From Phialophora verrucosa (Eukaryota > Ascomycota > Eurotiomycetes > Chaetothyriales > Herpotrichiellaceae), in the NCBI GenBank assembly GCA_002099365.1, contig MSED01000003.1, forward strand, positions 1,922,001 to 1,986,000: 64,000 bases of DNA. The letters are read 5' to 3'. The notes under the pieces are model-generated. The model saw only the letters and a program-made list of their open reading frames with translations. It did no database searches and was not told the DNA's origin. A program made the position numbers and the translations under genes. The first letter of the stretch is position 1. Each line of letters opens with the position of its first letter. Of the stretch, positions 1 to 11,360 are shown piece by piece.

Positions 1-449
1 CGCTACGACTACATTATCAGTGATAGATTAGTGTTTGTTAAGTCCTCAGAATACAATGGTAAAGAGGTGAAGCCAACGTATTCAAGGTGCAATACCAGGT
101 ATGTGTGTGGTGCAGAAGTGGTGACGGGTGCAGGTGCGCATCTTCGCTAGGAATAGGTGAAGGCCGTGCTGCGGCAATAGGCAGGCTTCAGGGGATAAAT
201 CATTACAACGAAAGGTCGTGAAGAGAGCGGTCACAAGTTGAACCTCTAACGACGATGAGCAGTAAGTTGGCAATGTTGCGTGGGACTCTAAGAATCGGAA
301 GGTTGGAAGCGGGACAAGCGCAGAGGAAACAAGCATCTGATCGAATTGCGGGTGGGCGAATCACGCAGGCCTCTACCTGCTCGTCGCCCCAACTGGCGGG
401 GCCTGCGCTTTGCAGCACCGAGCAAACATCTGACTCTACTCAGTATTCT
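1..449. other. intergenic, 3' flank of the PHAF1-like gene
   Basis: No gene is seen. The open frames here are short and match no family I recognise. The stretch would hold the 3' untranslated region of the leftward gene that ends at 450, and possibly the flank of a gene beyond the window edge. Confidence 0.5.
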
Positions 450-2042
450 CTAGAACACTGTCAAACAGCTCACGGTATCATTCTTGAGCACTTCAAACAA
501 CATGCCCGGGAAGCCAAACAATTCCGTGTTGCTCATTGCGCCGCCAGCATCTCCTAGACCATGCTCATCGGCTTTCCCTCTCGTTGGGCTTTCCTCGAGA
601 TCCCCCAGCAACTCGATCGAGCTCTCGGGGCTTTCTCCCCATCCTCTGTTCAGCACCATGCCGCGCTGCATCTGCTTCTCCTCGTTCATGTCCTTGTACG
701 TGTCGTGCCACACCTCTTTGAGGGCAGACGATATTTCCGAGAACGGCATTTCAGAAGTCAACACTGGCTCTCTGCTCTCCGCATCCAGTCGTATTACCCA
801 CCGACTTCTCCGGTGCCGATTGAATGGAAATGACCCTGGCACATTGCCGTGCAACAAGATCTTGGTGGCAACAAGCTGCGCGCTGGATGATGCTGAAATC
901 TCACCCAGCTCCGAACCAGGGAAAGGCGGTGATCTTGCTGCCGGAAACGATATCAGTACGTCAAATCCGTGATTGAAGTAGTTGTAGAAGCATTCATCGC
1001 TCGACGAATCGGTGCGATCTTCGTCAAGTTCCGGATCGAAGTCCGAGTCTTCTGTATAACTGTGCATAGATGACTGGTCGGTATCCAATGCTTGAGGGTC
1101 GAGTCCTGGAGACACGCTTGATTGTCGTCGGTTGGTAGGCTTGCCCTTCGCATGGATGGAAATTCGTCGATCATGCTTACGATAGATGGCATCCGGCGGG
1201 CCCAACTCGGCCACAAGATCTTGGGGAGTTGTCTCACTTAGTGTGATCGCTAAAGGCGGCGAGCTCCTTCGCATCAATTCCAGCCTACCACCACCAAGCA
1301 CTCTTACCTCTTCAATCTCATCAGGGACAGTCTCCACGGATTTGCCGATAAGAGCCGGCGATCGTGGGTACGCCGGCGGTTTCGTATACAGGTTTGATCT
1401 CACTTCGGTCCACGAGGGCCCTGAAAAGATAGCCATTGATTTCGCTGGACCAGTCGCATTCGAGGACAGTATCGACACAAAGTCCACCTTTTCTGACCAT
1501 GCTTTGTGCTTCACCGGGAAAGTGAAGGCCAATCCCGGATAGGAAAGAACATACGTTCCTTCGGTGAGGCCGGCTTCAGGGGGAATATATTCTCCTGCGT
1601 AAGTTGGTCCGAACAGACGGCTATAGACATGGCGAAAGGTTGGCCCGCTTTGGTGGACCTCATCTTGGTTGACATCATCCGAACTCTTAGCTCGGCGGAC
1701 CAGCGGAGTATTCTTATAGACGAAGGTGCTGAGAGAGAAGTCGAGAACCTCGATCAGTCGCAATCTTTGATCTGGACCGTCGAAGCGAAGTCTCAAGCCA
1801 TTATATGGCAGACTCAGAATAATCGGCTGAGTAAGTGGTTCCGCAGCAGAACAGGATAGGTCGAGATTGGGATAGATTTGCGGAGACGCCTTTAGCCTCG
1901 TTATCACACTGTAGATGGAAGAGCCGAGGGCTGTAGCTATTTGTTAGATCGAATAGTGAGAAAGCCGAAAATGCATACTTATCCAACTGATGCCTCTGTC
2001 TGGTTGAATTTGAAAAGCAGCCTCAGAGGTGGCTTCGGTCAT
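450..2042 (-). CDS. PHAF1-like (UPF0183 family) protein, 514 aa, two exons
   Basis: The animal member PHAF1/C16orf70 works with BCAS3 at phagophores; the fungal branch is little studied, so an autophagy or membrane role is by homology only. Model: exon 1 at 2042-1979, intron 1978-1931 (48 nt, GTATGC donor, CTACAG acceptor), exon 2 at 1930-450. The join gives WITLGSSIYSVITRLK, which fits the family N-terminus. Family marks are the block LPYNGLRLRFDGPDQRLRLI near residues 53-72 and, further on, LGPPDAIYRKHDRRISIH. The middle carries a Ser/Asp/Glu-rich low-complexity insert and the C-terminus is variable. An in-frame upstream ATG at 2126 would add 28 residues; I chose 2042 because it gives the usual short leader. 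It is divergent from the kinesin gene. Confidence 0.8.
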
Positions 2043-2404
2043 GATGATGGTCGCATGTTCTGAGTTGCAGTTTCGAGGAAAGGGCTGGCCTTTTATCGTG
2101 ATGGATGCAAATAGAAAGCAGGTCACAAGGAGTCAGAGGGATGATACGAGTTACAGTTCAAGGCCGCGTGGGATGAACCAATGGGGCTTCGCCCTTGAAG
2201 CAGCGGACTGGGGTCACGTGCCGAGATCGGCCGTGTGCTCTTCAGTGGGGCGCCGGTGACTTGGCATTGTTTACTTTTCAGCCTCTTTGGTTTGGCGCAT
2301 AGAGGAGACATCATCGCCCTACCAAACTCCCGTACCCGTTACACCCTGACCCTTGTCCTTCACATCATGTCCCCTCAATAGAACCTTGACACTACCGCAC
2401 GGCC
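2043..2404. promoter_or_regulatory. divergent promoter, PHAF1-like gene and kinesin-5
   Basis: These 362 bp separate two start codons facing away from each other, so both promoters must lie here or overlap the first exons. A CACGTG E-box-like hexamer occurs near 2215. I could not assign a TATA box with confidence. Confidence 0.55.
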
Positions 2405-5400
2405 ATGTCTTCAAGAAGCATGGCGGCACCACCGGGTCCTGCGCACCTATCTACGAGGACCTCAATGCGTCCACCACTAAGACCAAATCCCACACACTAT
2501 GCTTCCATGACTGGCCGAGCCCCTTCACCGGCAGAATCACTTTCCTCAAGCAGCGCCTCTAATGCGGGAACCAAGAGGAAGGAAAGAGACTTTGACCAGG
2601 ACAATGGCGAAGAGACAAATATCAATGTGGTGGTACGCTGTCGCGGCCGCAGTGAGCGAGAAGTGAGAGAAAACAGCGGGGTGGTAGTCTCAACAAGCGG
2701 CGTCAAGGGGAAGACGGTGGAACTTTCTATGGGACCAAATGCTATGAGCAACAAGGCCTACCACTTCGACAAGGTCTTCTCTCCAGCAGCAGACCAGGCG
2801 ATCATCTTTGACGATGTTGTCGCACCCGTTCTTAATGAGGTGTTGGCCGGCTACAACTGCACGATATTCGCATACGGACAGACGGGGACAGGAAAGACGT
2901 ACACCATGTCAGGGGACATGACTGACACATTCGGGTTGTTATCCGATGCTGCAGGAATCATTCCACGGGTACTCTATTCGCTCTTCCAGAAGCTCGAGGC
3001 GGATGAGGTGGAATGCTCGGTGAAATGCTCTTTTATTGAGCTCTATAATGAGGAGCTGAGGGATTTGCTGTCCTCGGATGACTCCGTCAAGCTTAAGATA
3101 TTTGATGATGCGAACAGGAAGAGCCATTCAGCCACACTTGTTCAGGGTATGGAAGAGTCTCATATCAAGAATGCGGCATCGGGGATAAAACTACTCCGGG
3201 AGGGCAGCCACAGGCGGCAAGTGGCGGCAACCAAGTGCAACGACCTCAGCTCTCGAAGCCATACAGTCTTTACCATCACGACCTACATCAAGAAAGCCAG
3301 CGAAGTGGGCGAGGATTATATTTGCTCTGGAAAACTGAATCTTGTCGACCTAGCAGGCAGCGAAAACATCCAAAGAAGCGGGGCGGAGAACAAGAGGGCT
3401 GCCGAAGCTGGCGTGATCAATAAAAGTCTGCTGACATTGGGCCGAGTGATCAATGCGCTCGTGGATAAGAGCTCTCATATCCCTTATCGAGAGTCGAAGC
3501 TTACCAGATTACTGCAAGACTCGCTTGGAGGAAGAACGAAAACGTGTATCATTGCAACAGTCTCGCCGGCGAAAAGCAATCTGGAAGAGACGATCTCCAC
3601 CCTGGACTACGCTTTTCGCGCCAAGAACATCCGCAACAAGCCCCAGGTCAATTCAATGATCTCCAAGAAAACACTGTTGAAAGAGTTTACCGCTGAAATC
3701 GAGAAGCTAAAGAGCGAGCTGATTGCCACGAGGCAACGAAATGGAGTGTATCTCACCAACGATCAATACGAAGAAATCACGGTGGAGAGTGAATCAAGGA
3801 GAATCCTCAGCGAGGAACAGAAGGCGCGAATTGAAACAATGGAGATCAGTCTACGCAACAAGGTCCAGGAGTTGTTCAGCTTGACCAACAACTTCACCTT
3901 GCTAAAACGAGACAACGAGGCGACTCGGATCATTCTAGAAAGCACCAAGGGTGTGCTCGAAAAGACCGAAGCCGTGCTCGCGGACACGAAGAGGCTACTT
4001 ACAGAGGAGAGCGTTATCCGGGAGGCACACGAAGCAACAGAAGGGCGGTTATTTGGCATGGGGACCGAACTGGTCTCGACCATCGGTGCATCCCTGAAGG
4101 ACATCGACGGTCTGCATGCGAAACTAAGGCGGCGTTCCGACCTTGAGACTCAGAACAGAGAATCTTGGAAGTCTCATGTCGATCGAATGGCCAATCTTTC
4201 AGGAGTTGTTGATCGACGCATCGACCAATTTCAGGCAGCACATGCGGAGATGGTTGCTGCAAGCTCTGCTCGGATCGAAGCATTTGTTGGCGCGGAGACG
4301 GCACGTCTGGAGAGCTCCACAAGGCGAATTCTTGAGACCTCATCTGGACTGGCGGAAGATTGCGCTGGTGTTGAGAATCAGTCGGCGCAAGCCAGAGACT
4401 CCATGAACAACGTGCTGGAGGAGATCAAGGATCTACGAGAGGACGTCAAGGCCAAGGTCAGCGAGGGCCTTGAGGGCTTGTCTCAAGCAGCCGCAAAGAT
4501 CTCTGCGGAGGTGATTTCGGAGCTGGAGCAGTTCCATACTCAGCTGCATTCGTCCTACAGCGGCCTTGGCAAGGACTTCAAAGCCATGTTCGACGAACTC
4601 ACCAAACAACTATCAACACAACAGGATGAAATTAGCTCCCTGAGGTCGGCCCTACAAGAAGCCAGTCACGCGAATATTGAGGCGTCATTGGCAGCTTCAA
4701 CCCAGCTAGAGGCTATACGAGACGAGCAAAGACAGGTCGCGCAGGACGAAAAGGACAAACTGAAAGAGCAGATCTTTGCACTAATCGAGTCGTCTCATCA
4801 TCAACAGCAGGAGAGACTGTCAGGCCGGTTGAATAACGTTCAAGCCAATCTTGTTGACGCGACAGAGCAATTCGAAACTGCCCACGTGGCGCACCACGAT
4901 GGCATGGACAAGTGGACTGCTCAATACGATGAGCTGATGACGAAGGTGGTGAAGTCAAAGGATGATCTGAAGGGCAGGATGAAGGGAGACTGGACGGTAA
5001 GTGGATTGCAGCACACTACAATCTCAATTGGCACTAATGGTGAGATAGTCAATCAACGCCCGAAACACAGCCATTCAGAAGTCCACCAAAGCGGTGCATG
5101 AGGAGACCGTCAAGATTGTCGAAGCCCAAGTCGCCCAAGTCGCGACCCAAATGGCGGCACTCGACGAATTTGTGACAAGAGCGCGAACACAGAACGACAG
5201 TCATCATGCAGACCGCCTCGGGAAACTGAGCTGCGTGGTGTCTCGAGCCCAAGAGAGGTTCGACACTCTTCAAAAAGACTCGCACGAATCCAAAGCCGCG
5301 CTCGAAAGTTTTACAGAAGACCAGAGGCAACAAAGAATGGACCTTGACAACTTGATTGGCTCTTTGGGAGGAGATACACGAGAATCACTACAAGAACTGA

Positions 5401-6077
5401 AGCGTGAGCTTTCAGATAGCAGCTTGGCCGAGTACACGTCGACGGGACAGACACCACAGAAGAGAGAGTGGAACTACCCTACTGAGCTGCCACGGACTGA
5501 AAACCACGACTCGATCATCGCCAGAGTGAGGGGCCTACCTGACCCTACGATTGTTACTAAGACACCTTCATCAGCACGGACTCCTGGCAGATCACCTCGC
5601 AAGCAAGCGTCGCCGCGAAAAGGTCCAGCGTCACCGTCGAAAATCCCCAGTCCAAGGAAAACGAAGGTGTTTACAGACGTGGAAATGCCCAAGATACAGC
5701 AAGCGACAGCACCAACGCAAACACAGGCCTCGACAACTTCTATGATGCCGCCCGATGAGCCCAAATTGGGAGGGCTCAGGGAAATCGACATCAATGTCGC
5801 TAACAGCACCAAACCTCTACCCGCATCATCCTCTTCCTCGCACACCGAAGAAAAGCCTGTGCTGCTAGATTTTAGTAAGAGCGTCGGGAGCGGGCATCAG
5901 CAGCCACCGCTCAAACGGCATGCGACTGCCAATGCGGTGGTGGAGAGCAGGTTGCCCACCGCGAAGCCGGGCAGGACGACTAGGAGTACAGCCGCTGGGA
6001 TCGGTCTGGAGAACTTCAGTCAGAGTGTTGGGTCGCTCGAAAGCAGGAGGAGATTGAGAAGTAGCCCCCCTGAATGA
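2405..6077 (+). CDS. kinesin-5 (BimC/Cut7/Eg5) mitotic motor, 1206 aa
   Basis: Tetrameric plus-end motor that cross-links and slides antiparallel spindle microtubules; family members are usually essential for spindle pole separation. Exons 2405-4996 and 5049-6077; the intron of 52 nt has a GTAAGT donor and is phase 0. The motor domain runs from about residue 74 (INVVVRCRGR) to 420. It has the P-loop GQTGTGKT at 158-165, switch I SSRSH, switch II LVDLAGSE and a neck starting after RAKNIRNKPQVN. A long coiled-coil stalk follows. Near residue 996 lies a BimC box, TGQTPQKREWNYP, whose TPQK is a Cdk1-type phosphorylation site known in this family to control spindle binding. The start is the first ATG in frame; the basic N-terminus with KRKERDFDQDN is typical of fungal BimC. 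Length matches Aspergillus BimC (about 1180 aa). Confidence 0.96.
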
Positions 6078-7131
6078 GCCTGTCTCGATGGCTTGCTGGG
6101 GTTTTGAACGTGGTTGGTTTAAGAGTTGCGGTTGTAGGTATTTTGGCGTGATCATTGTCTATCATTAGATACCCCTTCTGTTGGTTAGGCACGTTAGTTT
6201 CTGTTGGAGACAACAGTATAGATGGTCTCTGGATAGCCTCTTTTACTTGTCCATCGCTCTTTCACGACAAGACAATAGACTGGCTGCTGACAGTGCATCG
6301 ACGTGCTTCTATCTCTCGCAAATCTCCATCGTCTTCGCGGAAGAGTAGTTTGCGCCCCCAAGGCCTTTGGCCCCTTTGCTGCGCCGCCACAGAGTGCGCA
6401 AGGTTGGCTGCCAGGGAGCCGTGGTTGGGCCAAATGGCAAGCGACAGCGATGGCCAAGAGAGGCGGCGTGCATGAAATCGTAAACTTTCGAGGTTTCCCC
6501 TTCTGCACCGCTGCACCGCCTGCGGCTGCTGGCAGACCCCGCACTCGCACCAAGTTTTCGAACACTCACTCTCATCGCACCGCCAGTGAAACAAGCGTTC
6601 TCGAGCTCCCTGATCCCAGCAAGCGTCTGATGACTTGAGCACCTAGCGAAATCAAGCGAAGGGCTTGGATTGGTGCGCAACTCAGAACTCCCATCGTCAG
6701 TCAGGGAATGCGGATGTCATTCAGCGGCTTCGTCTGTACGAGTAGTTCGAAACCCTGGGAGCTTCCTGCCAGTCATGTTGCACGCCGGAGCCCTCGTAAA
6801 AGAGCTCCCTCCAGCCCGCTCTCGCCTCGTCTTGACCACGACAGTTGCGCATGCTAGCCAGATTCTGTGGGCTGCTCGCTTGTGTTCCCACACACTCAGC
6901 CTAGCCTGGGTGCTTTGAGAGGTAGTGCAAGGTCCTCTGCGGTATATTATTCACCATGTTCAGCCTCACTGGGTGCGGTTCGCCCAACCCTCTGACTGCT
7001 CTGATGCCTCAGGCATGTAACTATTGCGGTATCGGTTCAACAGCTCAAGCGGGCGCAAATCACTTACACACCGGGCAATCGTTACCATTGGTGTCAAGAG
7101 CCCTACTAAAAAGCTTCAATCGCGGCCCCGG
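6078..7131. other. intergenic, no gene seen
   Basis: The stretch lies between the kinesin-5 stop and the start of the HeLo-like/ankyrin gene and should contain the kinesin 3' UTR and the ankyrin gene promoter. Several short frames are open on both strands at the GC-rich part (6350-6650), which I read as a composition effect. None resembles a known domain. Confidence 0.5.
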
Positions 7132-10100
7132 ATGGATCCAGCTTCGATCTTGGGCTTGTTGGGCTCTACGGGTGCCATTACCGCCTGCATCGTCGGCACT
7201 CTTAAAGACCTCACTGATCTGAGAGCTAAGTTCGGCGTAAGCATGCTCTTTCTGCGCCAATGCCAGGCAGTATCACTGACGGGCGCAGGTGGCTGACTTG
7301 AACATTAAACTGCTTAAATCCGAACTCACGGCCATCAAAAGCGCCTTGGACCGGATACATGACTGGGCAAAGTACAATCTGGAAGAAGACCAGACTCAAG
7401 CGCCAAACCTGGGTGAGGGTCTTGGGGCCATACTTGAGGGATGCAGGGTTGCAATGGAGGTTTTGGCTGAAGATGTGGCCAACCTCCTGGACTCGGGCAC
7501 ACTTGAACACGGCCAGGTGAGTACAACAGAAGCCGGAGGAATGCGTCACTGACCGCGGGATATCTCGGCAGTCGCCCTTACGTCTCGGGTTTCGAGATAG
7601 AATGAGGCTCATATGGCATGAAGGCGCCGTCAAAGATCACCAGGAGAGACTTAGTCGACAGACAGGAGCACTGCATCTGCTCCTTACTGCTATACAGTGG
7701 TATGTCACCGTCTTTGGTGTGCTCTACTCCACATCACTAACGGCTTGTCCTCACAAGCAACACCATCTCCGAGCAGACGAGGCTACTTCGGGCGCCAGAA
7801 AATCGACAGAAAATCCAGGATGTCGTCGACGATACCTCAACTATCCGTGCAGCAAGGAGCCAGCGTGCGTCTACCTTCTCGCCTTCAATCAGAAGTGGTA
7901 CATCGGCTATACCGAGCAGGGTATTTCCGTGGGACGAAGAGCTCCTGCGGACAGATGCCTACCAGAATGCTGCTCACCACCGAAGATCCAAATCCGACTC
8001 TCGCCGCGTCCCGATCACTCGGCGACCTGATCTGAACATACAGATTCAGGAGCATCTCCCAGTTGATGAAGGTTATGATACTATGAGCAGGACCACGTCT
8101 GATTCGACGCCCTCGGCCAGTCACTGTACGTACCAGCTTGTTAGGCGCCTTATCTGACTCGCGTACTACGCATCTAGGTGTCTTGCGTTAACTTTGCCAA
8201 GTGTCCCCTACATGGTCTCGTGGGTCCATCTCGAGGCCCATCAGGCCCTACGAAACGAACCCTACGCGAGCATCGGATCCCGGCAATGTCTACAAAATTC
8301 AGACCACCAACCTCGCCGGACGTTTCGATTCGAGTGCACGGCTGCCATATTCTCCACTGCAATCTCCGGGTGCAAAGTCGCTCGACAGGAAGAAGTCATT
8401 TTGGCACAGTTTACGCCGGAAGAGCGATTCGGCAATCGAAGAGCGAACCAGGCAACAAGACATCAAGAGCCCTATTCCGGGCTCTCAGCGCGGCAAAAAG
8501 GGTCTCGAGAACAAATTCCACACTAGCGTCGACTTGTCGGCTCCGAGCGCAAAGAACTGCCCGCCCATTGTGCGTGCTGCGCAAAGGGGCTCGATTGAAG
8601 ACATTGAATCTCTGCTGGAGGCGCACGCGGACATAGACGAATGCCACTGGCCGATTGGGCGGAACGCAATGGCAGTGGCAGCACATTGTGGCAATGAAGA
8701 GGTTGTTGAGCTCCTTTTTCGCCATGGTGCCAAAATCTCTCAGAAGGACAGCCTGCATTATACACCGCTGCACCTGGCCGCCAGCAGGGGTCATATAGGT
8801 GTGCTGCAGTTCCTTATCTCTGAGGACGCGCCACTGGAGGAAAAGGGCCCGGACGACAAGACCGCCTTACGTCTCAGCTGCGACAGTGGACACCTTGAGG
8901 CTGCGGAATTCTTACTCGCTCGTGGCGCCAAAGTCAATGCGCGTGATAAGGGTAACCTGACATCGCTACACGCAGCAGCCAAGCGCGGAGACTTCCATAC
9001 GGTAGCACTTCTGATTAAGTACGGTGCCCACATCCAAGCAAAAGATGCCAAGTTCATGGACGCCCTGCATTACGCTTGCGATGGAGGCTACAACAACGTT
9101 GTTGAGCTCCTCCTGAACAAGAAGGTTGATATTGAGACGCTAGGAACCGAGGGCAGAACTCCTCTCATGACGGCGGCTTCGGCAGGCCACGCACACACGG
9201 TGGACTTTCTTCTGAAGCGGAAAGCCTCGTTGAAGGCCAAGGGCTCCGGAGATATGACCGCTCTGCACTGGGCAGCCTTCAATGGTCAAGTCGAGGTCGT
9301 CGACCTTCTTGCGCAAAAGAAGGCGCAAATCAACGCGGTCAACGTTGACGGAAGAACTCCACTTCACCTTGCGGTTATGGCAGAGCATTTCGCCGTCGTG
9401 GAGTTGCTGTTGCGCAAGAATGCTGCGCTCGAGGCTCAGTGCAAGAACTTATTCCGTCCACTGCACTACGCCTGCGGCTTTGACAACACCGATATCCCTC
9501 TTCTTCTCCTCCGCTCGGGAGCCGACGTCGAGGCGTGTGCAAGTCTCCAGAACCGGCCTCTGCACCTTGCGATAACCAACGGAAACATTTCCAACGTTAC
9601 AATGCTTCTTGAGCATGGCGCGAATATCGATGCCCGCAATGCAAACGGTGATCGCGCTCTGCTCCTGGCAAGTAGCCATGGCCACACGGCAGTTGTGAAA
9701 GCTTTGCTGGATCGAGGCGCTCCTCTCCGTTCCAAGTTTGCTGCCGGCCCGTCTCACGAGGACTCTCCTCTTTGCATTGCAGCCAAGAACGGTCATTCTG
9801 ACGTGGTTGATCTCCTCATTGGTCGTGGTGCCTCCGTACGAGAGAAGGATGAACATGCCTGGCAACCGTTGCGCTACGGTGCGTACTATGGTCATCCGGA
9901 GGTGGTGGAAAGGCTGCTTGCTGCCGGTGCTTCTATCTCGGGCATTCAGACATGGGGTTTCAACCTTACCGCAGATACAATTGGCTTCGCACAGAACGTG
10001 AACATTCCCGAAGATCGAAAGGAGCACGTGATGATCCTGCTCCGAAACGCAGAAGAAAGGGAGCGTCTGACACAGGAGAGCGAGTTTGTCGGATGGCGGC

Positions 10101-10888
10101 CCCCTACGGATAACGGTGGTGTGCCGGAGCTCGACCAGGCCACTCAAACCAAACATGTCGAGTTGAGGTCGTCCACCACTCGAGCGGGACCAGGCAAGTT
10201 ACCCAGGCGGTTTTCTTACGAAGCTCTGTCGCAATCACGGTCGGAATCGCAATACTCGGACTCTGATCAGCCGGAACCGCAACCGCAACCGCAACCATAT
10301 ACTGTCTCTCCACTGCCACCTGGAGAACCTGGGCTTATTGGCGGTCGGAAAAATTCGGAGCGGCATGCAGTCTCGCCCTTGCCTTTCCATATGGAACCGT
10401 TAGCCGCTCCTACACCATCGGTGGACGTGGACACTCCCTCCACGACTACCCCTGCGAGAACAAATTCCGAGCATGTGTCGTCTAGGTACAGAGACGTAGC
10501 GAAACGATGGCAGGAAGCTGTGACCGACAAGCCCAACCGGTCAGCAACAGTGGCCAGCAATGTCTACAATATCAGAAGATCAGATGTGTCTCAACCCAGC
10601 GCATTCTCACCCCGGCCTTCCGCCATGTCATACCAGACCGTGTCTGACATTGATGGGCCTCCAGCAAACCAGCGGGCCGAGACTTCGTATACCTCCATGC
10701 CATGGAGTCCCGATTCCATCACGCGGCCTAGCATCGACAGCATAGCGAGTCCACCTCCACCGACGAGGCCACCACCGCCGCCTCCGTCGTCTATGCCGTC
10801 TTGGAAGCCACGCGAGTCACCACCTGTAGGAGACGGCGTAGTTCGTCCATGGCAGGTGACGCCAGAGGGACGAGTTGAGATGGAATAG
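7132..10888 (+). CDS. HeLo-like N-terminal domain plus ankyrin-repeat protein, about 1171 aa, five exons
   Basis: Exons 7132-7236, 7289-7516, 7572-7699, 7758-8125 and 8202-10888; all phases agree. The last acceptor is the AAG at 8201, because an upstream CTAG at 8177 would run into a stop. The N-terminus (MDPASILGLLGSTGAIT, then a heptad-rich helix region to about residue 190) fits the fungal STAND/HeLo-like N-terminal family (Pfam Helo_like_N). A Ser/Arg-rich linker follows, then fourteen ankyrin repeats at about residues 395-865. The tail is disordered and proline-rich, with PQPQPQP and a run of PPPPPP near the C-terminus. No NACHT or NB-ARC ATPase is present, so this is not a full NLR. In relatives such N-domains sense or execute regulated cell death, and ankyrin repeats bind partners; the actual role here is unknown. 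Confidence 0.8.
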
Positions 10889-11360
10889 AGATTAGGACGA
10901 TGGATGGTTTTGGGCAATCATGATGATAAAATGGTCTGTTCATAGTATCTACATACCATGCATGGTTTTCATGCCAATATAAAGGGTAAGTACATCGTCG
11001 TATTATACGCGAATGTAATAAGATATGGACGAATATCAAGATAAAGTGGCCGTGCTACGAGGTATGTCCTTTTCTTTCTTTATTCACTCACTCACTCACT
11101 TACTCACTCCCCGTACCACATTACTCTGTATGTGATATGATGAGGCGAGCATACTGTTCTTATTTTATTAGTCCATCCTCGTTCTCGCCTTCATCCTCAT
11201 TCTCATACTTGATATTTTAGTTCTCATTTTTATCGTCATTCTCAATCCCTAGACTGAATCACATTCGCCATCTCAGGCTACTTAGCGAGGCACATCATTA
11301 TCCCTCGAGCTGATATCCAATGTAGGTATCGCCGTCACATCACATCCCGTTCTGTTCCAA
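10889..11360. other. convergent 3' flanks with short tandem repeats
   Basis: No gene. The stretch holds the 3' ends of two converging genes. It is T/C-rich, with a TCAC tetranucleotide run at about 11084-11109 and a degenerate CTCATTNT series at about 11170-11250. Confidence 0.6.
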
